From Pseudomonas sp. (GTDB lineage: Bacteria; Pseudomonadota; Gammaproteobacteria; Pseudomonadales; Pseudomonadaceae): DNA of 14,814 nucleotides. Each line of letters starts with the position of its first letter. Position 1 is the stretch's first letter. The notes under the pieces are model-generated. The model was not told where the DNA came from, did not search any database, and saw only the letters and a list, made by a program, of their open reading frames with translations. Of the stretch, positions 13,741 through 14,814 are shown piece by piece. The position numbers and the translations under genes were made by a program. The stretch is taken from NCBI GenBank assembly GCA_007117785.1, contig SKFV01000259.1, forward strand, positions 1 through 14,814. Direction: 5' to 3'.

Positions 13741-13906
13741 ACAGGTAACCTGTGTTGAACATGGTAAGGCGATTACGGAATTCCAATCTAGCACAGGTTG
13801 CTGCAAAAAACGCGTTTGCCTGTCTGCCTGATCACGACTAGTCTTAATGTCACTTGAAGCAGGGCTGACTGGCCCTGCATGTACCTGTCACTGTCTGGAG
13901 TTACCC
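13741..13906. promoter_or_regulatory. Divergent gcdR-gcdH control region with repeated ACAGGT half-sites
   Basis: A perfect 13-bp palindrome ACAGGT-a-ACCTGT lies at 13741-13753, touching the regulator's start codon. Further half-sites are ACAGGT at 13793-13798 and ACCTGT at 13883-13888. A possible gcdH -35 is TTGCCT (13816-13821), with a poor TAGTCT -10 17 bp on. GCAGGGC-tgactg-GCCCTGC (13859-13878) can form a 7-bp hairpin in the gcdH leader. GGAG at 13897-13900 serves gcdH. LysR proteins usually bind T-N11-A dyads, and assigning these half-sites to GcdR is inference. Confidence 0.5.
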
Positions 13907-14814
13907 ATGGCCGAATCAAAAGCAAGTTTCAACTGGGAAGATCCGCTGTTGCTGGATCAACAACTGACCGAAGAAGAGCGCATGGTGCGCGACTCGGCCG
14001 CCCAGTACTGTAAAGAAAAACTGATGCCGCGGGTGCTCAACTCTTTCCGTAACGAAGAGACTGATGTCGCCATTTTCCGTGAAATGGGTGAATTGGGTCT
14101 GTTGGGCGCAACCATTCCCGAACAGTACGGCGGTAGCGGCCTGAACTACGTCTGCTATGGTCTGATTGCCCGTGAAGTCGAGCGCGTGGATTCCGGTTAC
14201 CGCTCGATGATGAGTGTGCAGTCATCACTGGTGATGGTGCCGATCAATGAGTTCGGTAGCGAAGAGCAGAAGATGAAGTATCTGCCCAAGCTGGCCAGCG
14301 GCGAGTGGGTGGGCTGCTTCGGCCTGACCGAGCCTAACCACGGTTCCGATCCGGGTTCCATGGTTACCCGTGCGCGCAGTGTTGATGGTGGTTACAGCCT
14401 GAAAGGCGCCAAGATGTGGATCACCAATAGCCCGATTGCGGATGTGTTTGTGGTCTGGGCCAAGACCGATGACGACAAGATCCGTGGGTTTATCCTCGAG
14501 AAGGGCATGAAAGGGCTTAGTGCTCCGGCGATCAAGGGCAAGGTTGGCCTGCGTACGTCGGTCACCGGTGAGATCGTGATGGAAGATGTGTTTGTACCGG
14601 AAGAGAATATGCTACCGCACGTCACCGGCCTGAAAGGCCCCTTTACCTGCCTGAACTCGGCGCGATACGGGATTTCCTGGGGTGCTTTGGGCGCTGCTGA
14701 GTTCTGCTGGCACACTGCGCGCCAGTACACGTTGGACCGCATTCAGTTTGGCCGCCCGCTGGCGCAAACCCAGTTGATCCAGAAAAAGCTGGCCGACATG
14801 CAGACCGAAATCAC
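13907..14814 (+). CDS. gcdH: Glutaryl-CoA dehydrogenase GcdH (3' end outside window)
   Basis: GcdH is an FAD enzyme of the acyl-CoA dehydrogenase family that oxidatively decarboxylates glutaryl-CoA to crotonyl-CoA in the breakdown of lysine, tryptophan and glutarate. The window contains 302 complete codons of about 393 and the frame is open to the end. Recognisable parts are the N-terminal helical domain (SFNWEDPLLLDQQLTEEERMVRD), GLLGATIPEQYGGSGL, the FAD/substrate motif CFGLTEPNHGSDPGSM, KMWITNSPIADVFVVWAK, SARYGISWGALGAAE and YTLDRIQFGRPLAQTQLIQKKLADMQTEI. The catalytic glutamate lies in the missing part and cannot be checked. ATG 13907 has GGAG six bases upstream. The divergent LysR gene is its likely activator. 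A CoA-transferase often follows gcdH, but this is beyond the window. Confidence 0.96.
   Translation, partial: MAESKASFNWEDPLLLDQQLTEEERMVRDSAAQYCKEKLMPRVLNSFRNEETDVAIFREMGELGLLGATIPEQYGGSGLNYVCYGLIAREVERVDSGYRSMMSVQSSLVMVPINEFGSEEQKMKYLPKLASGEWVGCFGLTEPNHGSDPGSMVTRARSVDGGYSLKGAKMWITNSPIADVFVVWAKTDDDKIRGFILEKGMKGLSAPAIKGKVGLRTSVTGEIVMEDVFVPEENMLPHVTGLKGPFTCLNSARYGISWGALGAAEFCWHTARQYTLDRIQFGRPLAQTQLIQKKLADMQTEI

Noticed and set aside
1..14814. Novel multigene system such as defence, secondary metabolism or prophage
   Set aside because: Every sizeable coding region apart from the DUF3530-type gene is a recognisable housekeeping gene or regulator. No transposase, integrase, nuclease or toxin-like gene was seen.

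Overview
The window is a chromosomal segment from a gammaproteobacterium of the Pseudomonadaceae. Three things point there: the gene order surA-lptD | amgK-murU-djlA, then rpe-gph-trpE, which is the pseudomonad layout as I remember it; the close resemblance of the proteins to Pseudomonas homologues; and a divergent LysR regulator/gcdH pair of the kind found in Pseudomonas. The moderately high but not extreme GC content would suit Halopseudomonas (the P. pertucinogena group) or a relative. The species call is inference.

Layout, left to right. (1) Envelope block, minus strand: a 3'-truncated surA (periplasmic chaperone) and complete lptD (LPS transport barrel), overlapping by 11 bp. (2) Divergent plus-strand block amgK-murU-djlA, with overlapping genes. 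AmgK and MurU are the cell-wall recycling shortcut from MurNAc to UDP-MurNAc, and DjlA is a membrane J-domain co-chaperone. (3) A perfect 24-bp-arm palindrome between djlA and a convergent exported DUF3530-type gene. (4) rpe, a 157-bp MITE-like element with 28-bp inverted ends, then gph. (5) A short Trp-rich leader peptide, then an uninterrupted trpE-trpG-trpD-trpC operon. (6) A three-copy REP-like hairpin array. (7) A LysR-type regulator (probably gcdR) divergent from gcdH (glutaryl-CoA dehydrogenase), the latter cut by the window end.

Functionally the window holds outer-membrane biogenesis and peptidoglycan recycling, a small pentose-phosphate/phosphoglycolate pair, chorismate-to-indole-glycerol-phosphate tryptophan synthesis, and the glutaryl-CoA step of lysine/glutarate catabolism. 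All intact genes look functional and of normal length.

I find no phage, CRISPR, toxin-antitoxin or defence locus, and no convincing undescribed multigene system. The most interesting material is non-coding or very short: the trp leader region, which looks like a detached remnant of a longer Gph C-terminal tail; three unrelated families of intergenic palindromic repeats at three gene junctions; and repeated ACAGGT half-sites in the gcdR-gcdH control region. No gene-free stretch exceeds 300 bases.
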